41,500 nucleotides of DNA from Adiantum capillus-veneris (lineage: Eukaryota > Streptophyta > Polypodiopsida > Polypodiales > Pteridaceae), in contig CM043953.1 in the NCBI GenBank assembly GCA_014529385.2, forward strand, positions 68,940,372 to 68,981,871, written 5' to 3'. Below, in pieces: positions 20,233-31,110 of the stretch; positions within the stretch are counted from its first letter, which is position 1; every line of letters starts with the position of its first letter. Below the pieces are notes generated by a model. That model saw only the letters and a program-made list of their open reading frames with translations. It made no database searches and was not told the DNA's origin. The position numbers and the translations under genes are program-made.

Positions 20233-20235
<3 letters not shown>
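19285..20235 (+). pseudogene. LINE ORF2 C-terminal fragment with zinc-binding domain
   Basis: The frame 19436-19906 is open for 156 codons. It contains SSHRLEIETGKFRGTPADSR then C-P-L-C-H ... H-Y-I-C-H-C, the Cys/His cluster at the end of many LINE ORF2 proteins. An upstream frame has DTRRTWIEPLQELGTKMAFY. Only the C-terminus is present, the typical 5'-truncated LINE. The end is marked by 'atttc' repeats at 20218-20235 rather than poly(A), then a (CT)n array. Confidence 0.75.

Positions 20236-20322
<87 letters not shown>
20236..20322. repeat. (CT)n microsatellite, about 87 bp
   Basis: Uninterrupted CT at the 3' end of the LINE fragment and about 70 bp before the LTR end. Confidence 0.97.
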
Positions 20323-20394
20323 AAGTTTAGTTGTTGCAGGTTCTGTTCATGTGTTGGTATTGATTTCTCGCTTGGGTGTCAAGCCTGTTACAAT
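20323..20394 (+). repeat. LTR 3' end
   Basis: Ends ...CTGTTACA, the same terminal octamer as the large Ty3 element's LTR read on its strand, and is followed by a primer site. Confidence 0.65.
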
Positions 20395-20395
20395 G

Positions 20396-20407
20396 GTATT
20401 AGAGCCA
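20396..20407 (+). promoter_or_regulatory. Primer-binding site (tRNA-iMet type)
   Basis: TGGTATTAGAGCC, one mismatch to the canonical initiator-Met site, one base after the LTR end. Confidence 0.8.
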
Positions 20408-20408
20408 G

Positions 20409-20894
20409 ATGATTCTTCTTCTATGTAGGATCCGACAGCACACATGGGTTATAGCAATGAGCCCAACAGAGACGATACCCCTCCAACTATGTGTGCGGGA
20501 AGATGGAGAACACTCCAATCTCAGCGGGGGAATGGAGGGACCCAACGGAGATTCCAATGGGAGCAAGCCTCCTTCCAAGGACTTGAGAGACCATGTCAAG
20601 TTTTTGGCGAGGAAGGGATCTCGACAAGGTGGAACACAATGTCAAGTCCAGGTTGACACATGCGCGAAGAAATTGATCAAGTACTCTAAAGACCCGAAAT
20701 ATGTTAAGTACCTAAAGAATCATCCACTTGACAAAGTTCACTCTAGATGGCGAGAATCCGTCTACTCACTTCTCAAGTCATCCATGAAGACAAAAGCAAA
20801 GCCGACAGCAGAAAAACAAAAATTGTACTCACAAGAAGAGTTTGACGAAGCTTCCTCAAGATCAAGCGAGCAATATCGGAGAACAAAAAGGTGA
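20409..20894 (+). pseudogene. Ty3 gag N-terminal fragment
   Basis: Open for 161 codons right after the primer site. It carries CAKKLIKYSKDPKYVKYLKN and DKVHSRWRESVYSLL, matching the gag of the large element (AKDPKFAK..., DEVHTQWQKIA). An ATG at 20456 (MSPTETIP...) is a reasonable start. It stops before the capsid domain, where a minus-strand pol fragment begins. Confidence 0.75.
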
Positions 20895-20899
20895 GGTAC

Positions 20900-21350
20900 T
20901 GTGGTGTACTTGAATCAGGATTTCTTCATGTTGAGCTCGGCTAACTCTGCAAGAGGGTCGGTTCGGAGGAGTACTGCCAAGAATCTATGGTGTGATCCTC
21001 TAGTCCTTCTGGCGATAATTTGCCAGGCAAACCCTCTCAGAAACAATTGGCATGAGCTTGTAGGAAACTTTGACACTCTGACTCTTACTTTGACAAATTG
21101 GAATCCTTATCTTCATCCACATTATTGAGAAAGAATTAAATAAACAAAGACTTGATTTCATTGATTTTGAAATGGCTGAAGCCGATACAGGGAGAATTGA
21201 TTTGCCTATCAATAATCACTTCTCTACACTTTCTATTCTTTAATTGGATGCTCTTTGCCCCATAGTTGACCACACCGCTGTCTTGAGTGTGCCAAGGCAA
21301 GGCTAATAGAACATCACACCCTTCCAAAAGCATAATGTTGAAGTTTCATG
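20900..21350 (-). pseudogene. Ty3 protease and RT N-terminus fragment
   Basis: On the minus strand GCDVLLALPWHTQDSGVVNY (21333-21250) corresponds to GCDVLLEIPWYHNNNAVVDY of the large element. Further left, LMPIVSERVCLANYRQKD and ILGSTPPNRP-like sequence match the start of its RT (MPIAFSEGL..., STPPNRPPYRV). The RT core is absent. Confidence 0.8.
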
Positions 21351-21389
21351 CCCTAAGAAACCCTAAGTAATTCTCAGGTGTTGAAATGA

Positions 21390-21686
21390 GGTCTTTATTC
21401 AGATTTCAGCTTTGTTGGCGACCTTCTGCCCCCTCTCATAGAATTCTGAAATTGGTTATTCCTTCATGAATTTTGCATATTTTGAACCCTCAGAATGCTT
21501 CATCAAGTGCTTAGCACAAGTGCCAACTTGCAGTTTCCGTTGGAGATCTGCAAGCTATGGATCCTCGATCAAAGATTCTTCAGGAGGGTCATCCGACTCT
21601 TTTGTCAATTGATCTGTTGTTATTGGAATCTTGGTTGCTTCTTCCCGTAAGACTGTAGGTAGATCGGTTTGCCTATTAGAATCCAT
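21390..21686 (-). pseudogene. Ty3 gag N-terminal fragment
   Basis: An ATG at 21684-21686 (minus) opens MDSNRQTDLPTVLREEATKI and runs 43 codons to a stop at 21555. Past the stop the frame continues with CAKHLMKHSEGSKYAKFMKE, the counterpart of CAKKLIKYSKDPKYVKYLKN at 20665. It runs straight into the protease fragment, so capsid and knuckle were deleted. Confidence 0.7.
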
Positions 21687-21689
21687 GGT

Positions 21690-22250
21690 ATGTGTTGCCA
21701 AAAGTCTGACCCGATCCTCCCATGCAATTAGTCCGTCACGCACCTGACACGTACACAGCAGCTTCAAATCGCTTGATTTATTTTGATCCCTTAAGCCTTT
21801 GTGGAAGATAGAGAATCTCCAAGGCGCCTTCTTATAGAGGCTAAAACTCTGGTGTGAGGGATCATATTCAAAGTGCCATGTGACTGCTCCACATGCAGTA
21901 AGCCAATGGAACAGAGAGAAGAAATGGACACACAAAGGAACCATCTGTATGCTGATCATGAATTACAAGATCATGTTGAGATGTTGGATATAGTATGAGA
22001 GCAAGAGGGCAAGGAGGTAGAGAACTCAGAAGTTGCTCTAGGCAATGAGGAAAAGACAGACAAATGACAAATGACCATGTGGGCCTCCATATATAGGTAA
22101 GTTGCAAGGTTAGGTAACCCTACAAAAATACCAAGACCTCCAAAAACAACCATAACGGAAACAAAACATAACATAGCCAAAAGTGGCAGCGTGGACATTA
22201 GCCAAAAAGGCAGAGAGCCAAGCCTAGGTGGTATGCGCATGTGCTGAAAC
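21690..22250 (-). other. Probable 5' leader/LTR of the minus-strand Ty3 fragment
   Basis: Lies directly upstream of the gag start on the minus strand and has a TATA-like stretch (CCTATATATGG, about 22085-22095). Open frames here (93 and 79 codons on the minus strand) match nothing I know. No primer site or LTR boundary could be fixed. Confidence 0.35.
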
Positions 22251-23065
22251 ACCTACCCACAAGCATATGGAGTGGTCAACACACAACCAAGATATTAAAA
22301 GAGATCAAGAGACAGTAGAGGAGGCATCTGGAAGGAGAACCTCTGACAAATTCAGCTCAGAAAAAGGTATAGTACCAAAATAACATTGTCAGTCGCATAA
22401 ACACACTACATGACAATCATGCCCATTGTGCACGTCATTAATGTTCTCTTCCACTTTCAATATGCTTGTTGCACCAATTCATGCAGCAAAATTCTTCTCT
22501 GCTTTTACTATAAAACCTCTCATGATCTGCTATGCCCATTCTAGCAATGCCCTAATAGCTTAATGCCGAAGGTTGCAAAACATAGTTACCTAAAATCCTA
22601 CTTGTTTGGGCTTTGAAACCTACAGGACTTCAATGTATGAAAGCTTCTGGAATCTACATTCTAAAGCTTCAAGCGTTGATCATTGCAGAAGGAGAATTAT
22701 TCTCTCTTTGGAAAGAGAATTGCAGGAGCAAGAAACTTTGTAAAAGCTGAGTGTATGTAAACTTGTCCCAATTTTTAACTGCAACATTCTCATATTATGT
22801 CTCTTCGTATGAATTTAAACAATAACACATTTCAGTATTGGTGATCACTTGTATAACTATACTTGATTCATTCTATTGAAGTGCAGTTTTCTGACAATTT
22901 TAGGCTGGCATTTCTGCAATTTGAATCCTGTAAAATTGTTTAACACATAACTATTTAATTTCATCTCAACTGTACAGTGGCAATTCATTCATGCTATGCA
23001 GTTTCAAAAGTTACAAAAGTCCCTCAACTCATCAGTTTGACTTCATTCATGGGCAGAAGACTCAC
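22251..23065. other. Unassigned non-coding DNA
   Basis: Moderately AT-rich; no domain, repeat or splice-supported exon found. Confidence 0.5.
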
Positions 23066-24764
23066 AGTTTGGTGCCAAGTTGAATTAAGCCTGTCCCCAG
23101 CACTCTGTTTCATCATCTCAAGTAGCCGCATAGTGCTCCCCTTTTCCAGATCCAGATCATGATAAAGTGCTAGCACTAAAATGGTATTCAAAACAGTGAA
23201 CTTCATGTTGGTTTTAATATCTGAAATAAGGATGAAAGGATCAGCTTCCTGCTTTCTTACGTGACCCTGGTGCTCTGACAAAAAGGTATCTCAGTAATGC
23301 TTAATGTTAGAAAGTTGTGGGTGGTTCATTGAGAAGGCATAGATTATCTGCTTCAATGCCTTGTTCTGATGTTCCTCATCTTGCTCAGTAAGCAAGACAT
23401 CTGCACGCAAAGGACGCACCAAAATATACTGCACTTTTCAAAAGTGCCATCCCATCATAATCATCACCAAGCCCTCCATTAGAGCTGAAAACATTGAGTG
23501 AAGATTACCAGGACAAGCCTTTGAAAATAATAAGGCACCTTCTCCCACCTTGTAAAAACAATCTTTCAGTACTAAAAACTATACAAATATGCTCAACTTT
23601 GAAAAATCAACCACGGTTGTAGATACATCTCAAAATGTAGCTTAGAATATGCCAAATGAGCTGGAAAATAATTTCATTACCTCTTTTACTCTCAACATTT
23701 TACCTTTTTAACTTCACTTAGGTTTTACTGTAAAGGATACTAAAAGACTGCTCTTTGGGTGGGGGAAGGCGAAAAGCACGTTCTATGGCTGGCGAGCCGG
23801 GTAAACTATCCGTGCTTTGTTCTTTTGAGTGGTAGACTAAACCAAAAGCCCAAGAACGTCTGGAAATTTTTCTCCTTGATAATTCCTCACCTTCTAAAGT
23901 TTCTCTATCTAGCTCATTCAATCTCTTTAGCAAGACCTCTAAAAACTGTGTGGCCGCATCCATCATATCCACCTGATTCCAAAAGCTGAAGAACTTCCCT
24001 TCAGGAAAAACTGGAGGAGGAGGTTGAAAATTGACAGCCGCTTTTTGAGTCTTCACAAACCCCAATGCACTAGTTGACCTCGTTGGTTTCTCTGGCAAAC
24101 AGAAACATGAAACTCAGATATTGTTTTATGCTTTATTAGGATAGGACTCCCATACACACACACAAAATAATAGCCTATGATTTTAGGCTTTATTAATAAT
24201 GCTAATGACATGCAAATCAAGGGGTTAAGGGCTCAAATGAAAGCTAGTGAGAAGGAGCTTCTACACATATGAGCAATGCAATATAAACCAGTTTAGAGGA
24301 GATAACAATTATTGGTGCAGAAATTTAAAAATGAGGGCAAAAACCACAAAATACTAGTGCAAAATTACATAAATGCAACTTATTTGAGTTGTCCACCTTA
24401 GCCTCAAAGAAATCAACTCATGAGGACAAAGAAAATCCAACCAATTGAGCTAGTCAAGGGCACAATCAAAGATTTCTTATTGAAATGACAAAGAGTAATA
24501 CTTAAATGCTCTAGCACACACCTAATGTTCTTTTACTCGGCCCTAATCATCTAATGAAGGGTAGTGGTTCGTAGGTTTTGCCTAGAACTTGCCCAAACAA
24601 AGGTAACTAGAGGTTCATTAGGAGAGAGATTGCTGTAATATGCTAGACAACTAAAGGGCAATGCGCTTTCTAGAAAATCCATCTGTCCTCCATCATAGGC
24701 TGCCATATTTCGTTCAAGAGAACAAAAAGTTTGAAACAAGTACCTTAAATGAACACATTCCTGA

Positions 24765-24855
24765 TCCCTTTGTTACCATTAAAGCAACAATCAGATGAAC
24801 CTTTGCCATGATGCCGCAAATCTCTCCCAAAGATGCAACGAAAGGATAACACACC
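24765..24855. repeat. 91-bp direct repeat, copy 1 (period 102 bp)
   Basis: Identical by eye to 24867-24957. The 102-bp period is a multiple of three, so the minus-strand reading frame repeats exactly (SFRCIFGRDLRHHGKGSSDC twice). Confidence 0.95.
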
Positions 24856-24866
24856 TGCTAAAGGCT

Positions 24867-24957
24867 TCCCTTTGTTACCATTAAAGCAACAATCAGATGA
24901 ACCTTTGCCATGATGCCGCAAATCTCTCCCAAAGATGCAACGAAAGGATAACACACC
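24867..24957. repeat. 91-bp direct repeat, copy 2
   Basis: Second copy; the 11 bp between the copies encode part of a KPLAG linker. Confidence 0.95.
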
Positions 24958-25865
24958 CCAGACTATATTGGGTAGTCGCTGATCCCTACAAGTACATAAG
25001 TATTTGCTTACGTGCTTGTAGAAATTTCATTTCTAAAGCTCAAAAAGCCATGCCTAGACTATACTGAGTATTTGCGATGCACATAAGCACATCTATAAAA
25101 CATCAAGTATTACCTTCATGAAGCTGTAAAAGTTTCTCTCTTGTGCCAAATATCTCATCAAATTTTTCAATCTTCTCACATACTGTGTCTATAAAGCTCT
25201 AAAGTTTGAGTTTGTCCAGTTTCTAAGCTACCAGAAAAGCAATAATCCTGCACATGGTTTCAATCAATCAATAAATGACCCATTTACAATAATCCCAGGC
25301 ATGCACTTACTTCTATGCCCAGTTACTTCATCGTTGTAAGTGCCCTTAATGATGGTGTTGAGGTCATTTTGGAGCTCCTTATCCCTGTGTCCTGCTTTTC
25401 CATGCTGCCATAAAAAGGCAAAAGCCTGCAAGACACGGAATGACTGAAAAAGAAAGCAGAATGAAACCAAGAAATGAGAAGTCCATAATCCACTCTACGC
25501 ATGAGCATTGTGCACATGTGGGTGGATCATGGATGAATCTCTACAAGCATAGCCCAAATCCCAAAAGATAACTCACAAAGGCGCGTTGTGTTATGAGGAA
25601 CGTTCTCCGCAGATGATTGAATAACTGAAGTCTTTGAAACTGTGTAGTGCAAAAAAGCTATTATGACTTCACGTACCTTACCCGCAGCCATCTGCTGCCG
25701 TCACGATAGTGAGCTCTTCTCTGGTAGGAAATCATAGCACTGAAGAGACCGAGAGAGGAACATGGCCACCTTCTGCAGCCCGCTCAAGAAGTTTTGAAGC
25801 TTTTCTTGAATGACCATGACCAATTAAAATGGTAAAATTCGTACCCTGGCCATTCAAACAGTCAA

Positions 25866-25880
25866 CTCTCTCTCTCTCTC
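25866..25880. repeat. Short (CT)n microsatellite
   Basis: About 15 bp of CT upstream (in minus-strand sense) of the exon-like blocks. Confidence 0.85.
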
Positions 25881-26133
25881 TTTCTCTCTTTTTTGATAAA
25901 ATCGTTCTTTTAAACAATCACGGCTTGCTCATAATGAGCTGAGTAGCTGTATCCAATCCTGTATCAGAAGCTAGAAAGTCTTCCATCATCCGGATCCTAA
26001 TCATAGACCATGGCAGATTGAAACTACTGAATGTGGAAGTGTCGAACACTGTTGAATTTCGAGCTGACCATATAAATGAAAGCATCCATATTGTCCAAAG
26101 ACAAAAAGCAGTTGGTCATTGCACTATCAGCAT

Positions 26134-26349
26134 CAGGGCTAGAAAAATACATTTTTCCTAACCGAAGAAAATAAGGGCAAACTTGAAATTCTATCGGTTT
26201 TTAGGTCAAAATTTGAAGCTTTTGCCGGTATTTACACTAAAACTTGTGTAAATTTGCCAGTTTTCTTCAAGGCAAGCTCAAAATGTAACCGGGGTTTTAT
26301 GATTTTAACCGGTTAAAATACAATATACCCCAGTTTTTTTCTAACACTG
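26134..26349. mobile_element. Possible hAT-like MITE (216 bp)
   Basis: Ends CAGGGCTAGAAAAAT and, from the other side, CAGTGTTAGAAAAAA match at 12 of 15, with the CAG start usual for hAT ends. The interior is non-coding and has an 18-bp palindrome (26302-26319). The flanking 8-mers do not match, so support is weak. Confidence 0.35.
26302..26319. repeat. 18-bp perfect palindrome
   Basis: ATTTTAACCGGTTAAAAT. Confidence 0.9.
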
Positions 26350-26820
26350 ATTTGTCAAGCTTGAAGCCACTTGTCATGCAAGTCCATCAACCAAGCATGC
26401 ACGATAGGACACTTCCAAAACAAATGTCTCAATGTCTCAAGTCTATTACATCTTGGACATGACCCTTTGCACATATTCTTTCTAGCCATAAGCTCCCCTA
26501 TAAGTAATGCTCCTATAAGCACTCTCCAAAAGAACACCTTATGCTTGTAGGAACAACGCATTTGCCATAAAGGTTTAGTCTTGGCTAGTCACCATTCTGC
26601 CGATCTGCTCAATTTCCACATCCTGTTGCATCTTTGGGAGATCCTTGGTTGAGGCAACAGATGACCATAAAATCTCTTGGTTGAAGAAGTCCACCAATTT
26701 GCATTTGTGGTAGTCAAGCTCCATTGTTTAAACCTATCTTCCACATTTTGATTGTAGGGCACTACAAGATTCTGAATATGGCCATTGATTTGCCCCCACA
26801 CTTGTAATGGAATTGGCCTA
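26350..26820 (-). pseudogene. LINE ORF2 zinc-binding C-terminal fragment
   Basis: On the minus strand KVFFWRVLIGALLIGELMAR followed by C-P-R-C ... H-L-F-W-K-C, the zf-RVT pattern (F.WR......L.......C..C....E...H.FW.C). The frame upstream (26589-26801) supplies the preceding ORF2 part (WWTSSTKRFYGHLLPQP...). It may be the end of the same LINE as the RT piece at 28346-28598. Confidence 0.8.
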
Positions 26821-28345
26821 TTAACTAGTATGAGTAGCGGAAATTAGAGAAGTACTTTAATGAAATTACTTTGTGAGCATAGCGGGTGAACTTAATTGAC
26901 GGTAGCAACATAAACATAGCATTTAGTTAACTTGGCATGAGCAATACTTTTGCAAGAGAGAGAGTTTAGAGAACATGACAACAGTTGAGGACCGGATTTA
27001 TGTGGAGCCGGTTCCCCCTCCAATAGGCATTGGTATTATAGTTTCTCCCATCAAGGGAGACTTGTTACAATACAATTTTTGTGTTCCTTGTGACCTAGGT
27101 GATGCAATGAACATGGAAAGCTTCATGCATCACGAGCATAACATAAACTTTGTGGAAAGCATTAGCTATCCCAAGCCTTAGTCCCAAGACCTCAAACACC
27201 TTCAAAGGTGGAGAGAGCTAGCAGGGAATGGGGTAGGGAAGAGGATGAAGAAACATTTCATAGGAGAAAGAATTAGTTCCTCACTTATCATCACTCTTCT
27301 TGCTAGCATACATAATAGCATAGTAATGAAGATGGAAAAGATAGCAAGCTTAAGCATTGAAGCATGGCTCTTGGTTGGATTTGCACTCCATAGCCAAGAG
27401 TGTTGGTGTAGGCTCTCAACTTCTCTACTTGCTTGGAGAAGGAGATGGAGCTCTTGCACTTTGCACTTTGCACTTTACACAATGAGAGTGTGCGTGAGTG
27501 TGTGTGGGAGAGTATAGCCCCCAAGCATGCCCCTGGCTTCCTTGGTCGACCCCCCCTTGTAGCTCATGCTTGAAGCTCATTGGACCCCTCCGGGCCTAGT
27601 TAATCACAAGCAAGAGGCAAATCAAGGAGGCATGCTAGTCTTGGGACAAGTGTCCCCCTTTCCCCTTTGTGAGAGAGGACTTGGTAAATGCTAAAACAAT
27701 TAATTAAATTAACTAATTTATCATTGGATCCCTTGGGTGGCCTTGTGTGTGTGTTCTCTCTCATCCTCCCTCTTGTAGGGCTCGCCCCCTCCTTGTAGGG
27801 ATAGTGATTGACTTTTTGCACACCTTATCTCAAGCACCTTAATCAGCAAGCATGACAAAGCACCTCAAGCTTGGGTGGTGTTCCCAAAAGCACCTCAAGC
27901 TTGGGTGGTGTTCCCAAAAGCACCTCAAGCTCCCGCCTCCCTAGTCAGCAAGCATGACAAGCACCTCAAGCACCTTAGTCGTCAAGCACGACAAGCACCT
28001 TAAGCTTGGCCCGGGTTCCCACCTCAAGCTCAGCCCTAGCTTACCTAAGGTCAAAAGACTTTTACACTAACCTTTGGAGGTCTTTAAAGAAGCTAACCCT
28101 AAGGTCTTTAAGCTCCATTAGTTAACTTGCTCTTTGACAGATCATCTCTCATTTGGGCCCCTTTACCATTGGCCCTGTGTTGAGATAGATCTATAAGCAC
28201 ATGTCTATATCCTAATCCTTGTTCCCGTTTATTCTCCCACATTAAATGATCAGTTTAATATGAGAAAATCATTTGGGGTGGTTAGATATTAGATTTTATG
28301 ACACACTCCTTTGTAGGCACTAGTCAAGTTGAAGGTTCTTCGAAT
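26821..28345. other. Non-coding tract between two LINE pieces
   Basis: Several open frames of 68-90 codons occur (for example 26975-27181 plus) but none has a recognisable domain. Features: TTTGCAC tandem units near 27455-27480, a 30-bp tandem repeat at 27861-27930, and an AT-rich stretch near 27695-27720. It could be an inserted element splitting one LINE, but its ends are not identified. Confidence 0.4.
27861..27930. repeat. 30-bp tandem repeat, 2.3 copies
   Basis: CACCTCAAGCTTGGGTGGTG plus TTCCCAAAAG at 27861-27890 and 27891-27920, then a partial third copy. Related CACCTCAAGC/CACCTTA words continue to about 28035. Confidence 0.93.
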
Positions 28346-28704
<359 letters not shown>

Positions 28705-28938
28705 TTTTTGTAAATCTTTGGGATTAATTTACTAGTGGGAAACCTCAAGGTGAGGAAAACCCACGGAAAAGCTCATATACAAAAACACAAAAGTGTTCAG
28801 CTGTGAAAGAGGCTAAAAGCATTCATAGGAAAACTGACGTATCTCTGGGGTGATATCACCAACTTCCAGGGAAAAACGTAAAGATTGTGCAAACGGGAAA
28901 AGAATTTGCATCAGAATGGTGTAACATACATCCATTAT

Positions 28939-29072
28939 GTTGGCACCACAGGGTCCACTAAGCCCAATATCTGACCCACATGAAGAAGATCGCAAATCGT
29001 TGTAAGGAAGGCGGGAGAATTCCAAAAGACCAAAAATGTTCGTGGAAGACCAAAGAGGGGAAATGAAGTCGC
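28939..29072. repeat. 134-bp tandem duplication, copy 1
   Basis: Starts GTTGGCACCACAGGGTCCAC. Two mismatches to copy 2, so the duplication is recent. Confidence 0.96.
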
Positions 29073-29206
29073 GTTGGCACCACAGGGTCCACTAAGCCCA
29101 ATATCTGACCCACATGAAGAAGATCGCAAATCGTTGTAAGGAAGGCGGGAGAATGCCAAAAGACCAAAACTGTTCGTGGAAGACCAAAGAGGGGAAATGA
29201 AGTCGC
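29073..29206. repeat. 134-bp tandem duplication, copy 2
   Basis: Directly adjacent second copy. 134 is not a multiple of three, so it shifts the LINE frame. Confidence 0.96.
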
Positions 29207-30148
29207 ATACAAGCTGATATGCAGCTAAGAAAAACTCTAGTAATAAAGCAATCCCAAAGCAAGCAACTAACAGTCTCTTCCGAAGTTGATCAACAAACAC
29301 AATGCGAAGACCGAATATGACGTGCACTGAGGAACGTGCCCGCTGGGAGAACTCCAAGCAAGCATCATTAGAGAAACAAACGCTCCTTCAAAGGCAAGTG
29401 GCTCTTCCACAGGGTAGAGAGAGGATTCCTCCACCATGTATTAGACTTGTGCATGGACCATAGGGCATTGCAATGGTCAGCAAGCCAAGGTCATGGCAGA
29501 AGAAGAGCATAAACTTGACTGGCAAAAATGGCCTCAAAAGGTGTGTCCCAAAATTCCAATTAGATATGCAGCTACCATTAACCAAAGGCGGAATGGGTAA
29601 AATGTCAACCAACATGTGTTGAAGCCCTCTCCAGAAAGTTGACGGTAATGCATACCCAATCCAAACAATGAACGGCAAGGGAAAATGGAAGATGTATTCC
29701 GCCTCATCAACCACATCATCAACTACACGAAGGCCACTACAAGAGAGAAAGTATGCTTGATGAGGCAAACGGTCAACCAAAGTAAGAGAGAATACCTGAC
29801 TCCAATGAAGACTCTCCAAATGAGGGGAGTTCCCTTCCCGCTGTTGTCTATCGTGCCATGATAAACTTATAGTCCAAGTAAAAATCAAAGTGGAAGTAAA
29901 AGAACAACCAGGAATGTTCCAAACACGACTTCTCAAAGAGCCAAAGGTGGAAGTAACAACATGTTGACACAACTAGGCAAGTATAAGAGCCAAGGCTGAA
30001 TTTTTTGCACAAGGGTAGGCAACAATATGGAATTTCTAGCAAGAACATGTATGCGCAAGTCCAAGATATTGAGGTCACCAAAGCTCTTAGGAGTGCAAAA
30101 TTTTCTCGTCGACATCAAATGCAAACCTTTTTTGTGAGCATGGGTTCA
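29207..30148 (-). pseudogene. LINE ORF2 region after RT
   Basis: The minus-strand frame 29388-29972 is open for 194 codons and lies where the post-RT part of ORF2 belongs. It contains YIFHFPLPFIVWIGYALPST and WRGLQHMLVDILPIPPLVNG. No clear Zn cluster is seen in this frame. The assignment rests on its continuity with the RT. Confidence 0.5.
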
Positions 30149-31110
30149 TCACAAATGAGACAAAATAGCTAACATAAGAGAATTGAGCCAATGACGAGGC
30201 CAATGCAACAATGACAAATAGAACTGAACATAAGCCATCAAGACGCTTTGAACAATTTGCAAGCAAACTTGAAATGGCCATGGGGATAATTTCTGGTATT
30301 GCAATTTGACAAGCATTGCATAACCCAGTCCATTTTTTGAGTGTGAGTGACATTCCATCCACTGGAATACCCCAAATGTGTGGCAAGGAACAATCTCACT
30401 TGGCCACAATAGATTATGCCAATTACAAGGATTAAGCGACAAAAACTTTGATTTGCAAAAATTGACTATAATACTAGCCACAAGCCCGTACATCTCCAAA
30501 GCATCCATAATCGTTTGGACATCAATTTGGTGATTGCGAGGCATAAACAATGAGTCATATGCATAAGCGTGACCAATATATCCTGACCCAAGGGCAATTG
30601 CAAGCCATGAAGACAACCAAATAAGGTCAAATGATCAAGATGCATCAACAAGGGGTGAGTGGCAATAGCATACAACAATGCATTAAGGGGGCAATCCTGG
30701 CTAACTAAACATCCAAGAGGCCAAGATTTCATCAATTTACCTTCAAAGATCCTCGAAGACATATTACAAGCATACAAGATATACATGATATTGGCTAACC
30801 TAGGACCAAACCCAAGACATCGCATCATGGCAGCAATGTTGTCCCACTACACAGTGTCAAAAGCCCTTTCAATATCAACTTGCATAACAAGTACATCCTG
30901 CTGCGTGTATTTTGTATATTCCATGCCAATCAAAGCATTAGCCAAGTTGTCTCTAATTAGGCAATGTGAAACCATACTAATCCTGATGAAGTCCTATAAG
31001 AAGGTGATCTTTTATCCAGTTCGCCAACAACTTAGAAAAAACGACACGCATCAAAGTAATTGGTTGCCAATGAGAAAGTTGCTTGAAAAGTGCTTGCTTA
31101 GGCAACAATT
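30149..31110 (-). pseudogene. LINE reverse transcriptase domain
   Basis: On the minus strand: LSHWQPITLMRVVFSKLLAN (fingers, about 31080-31020), a broken motif A region near 30870-30830 (in frames reading 'KGF..' and 'VVGQHCCHD'), VSQDCPLNALLYAIATHPLL (motif B; Q-G changed to Q-D, about 30690-30640), and HAYAYDSLFMP (motif C; FADD changed to AYD, about 30570). Both catalytic motifs are mutated. Confidence 0.82.

Larger units (their letters stand above)
23066..25691 (-). pseudogene. Exon-like blocks of an unrecognised host gene
   Basis: A set of minus-strand blocks with good splice sites, read right to left: a 5-codon start MAAGK (25677-25691, donor GTACGT); 25311-25425 (AFAFLWQHGKAGHRDKELQN..., acceptor CTTGCAG, donor GTAAGT); 25114-25247 (IDTVCEKIEKFDEIFGTREK, donor GTAATA, two stops); 24745-24957 (tandem duplicated); 24551-24739; 23891-24091 (QPPPPVFPEGKFFSFWNQVD...); and 23066-23220 (MKFTVLNTILVLALYHDLDL..., donor GTGAGT). 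Phases of the first two blocks agree. I do not recognise the protein; it looks helical and has no known motif. Stops within some blocks suggest a pseudogene or mis-set boundaries. Confidence 0.4.

Noticed and set aside
21690-21960. Minus-strand open frame of 134 codons as a host gene
   Set aside because: Its C-terminal 43 residues, from the ATG at 21686, are the gag start of a Ty3 fragment; the rest is probably leader sequence.
27245-27517. 90-codon plus-strand frame
   Set aside because: No domain, and it ends in low-complexity TTTGCAC repeats and (GT)-rich sequence; not supported as a gene.
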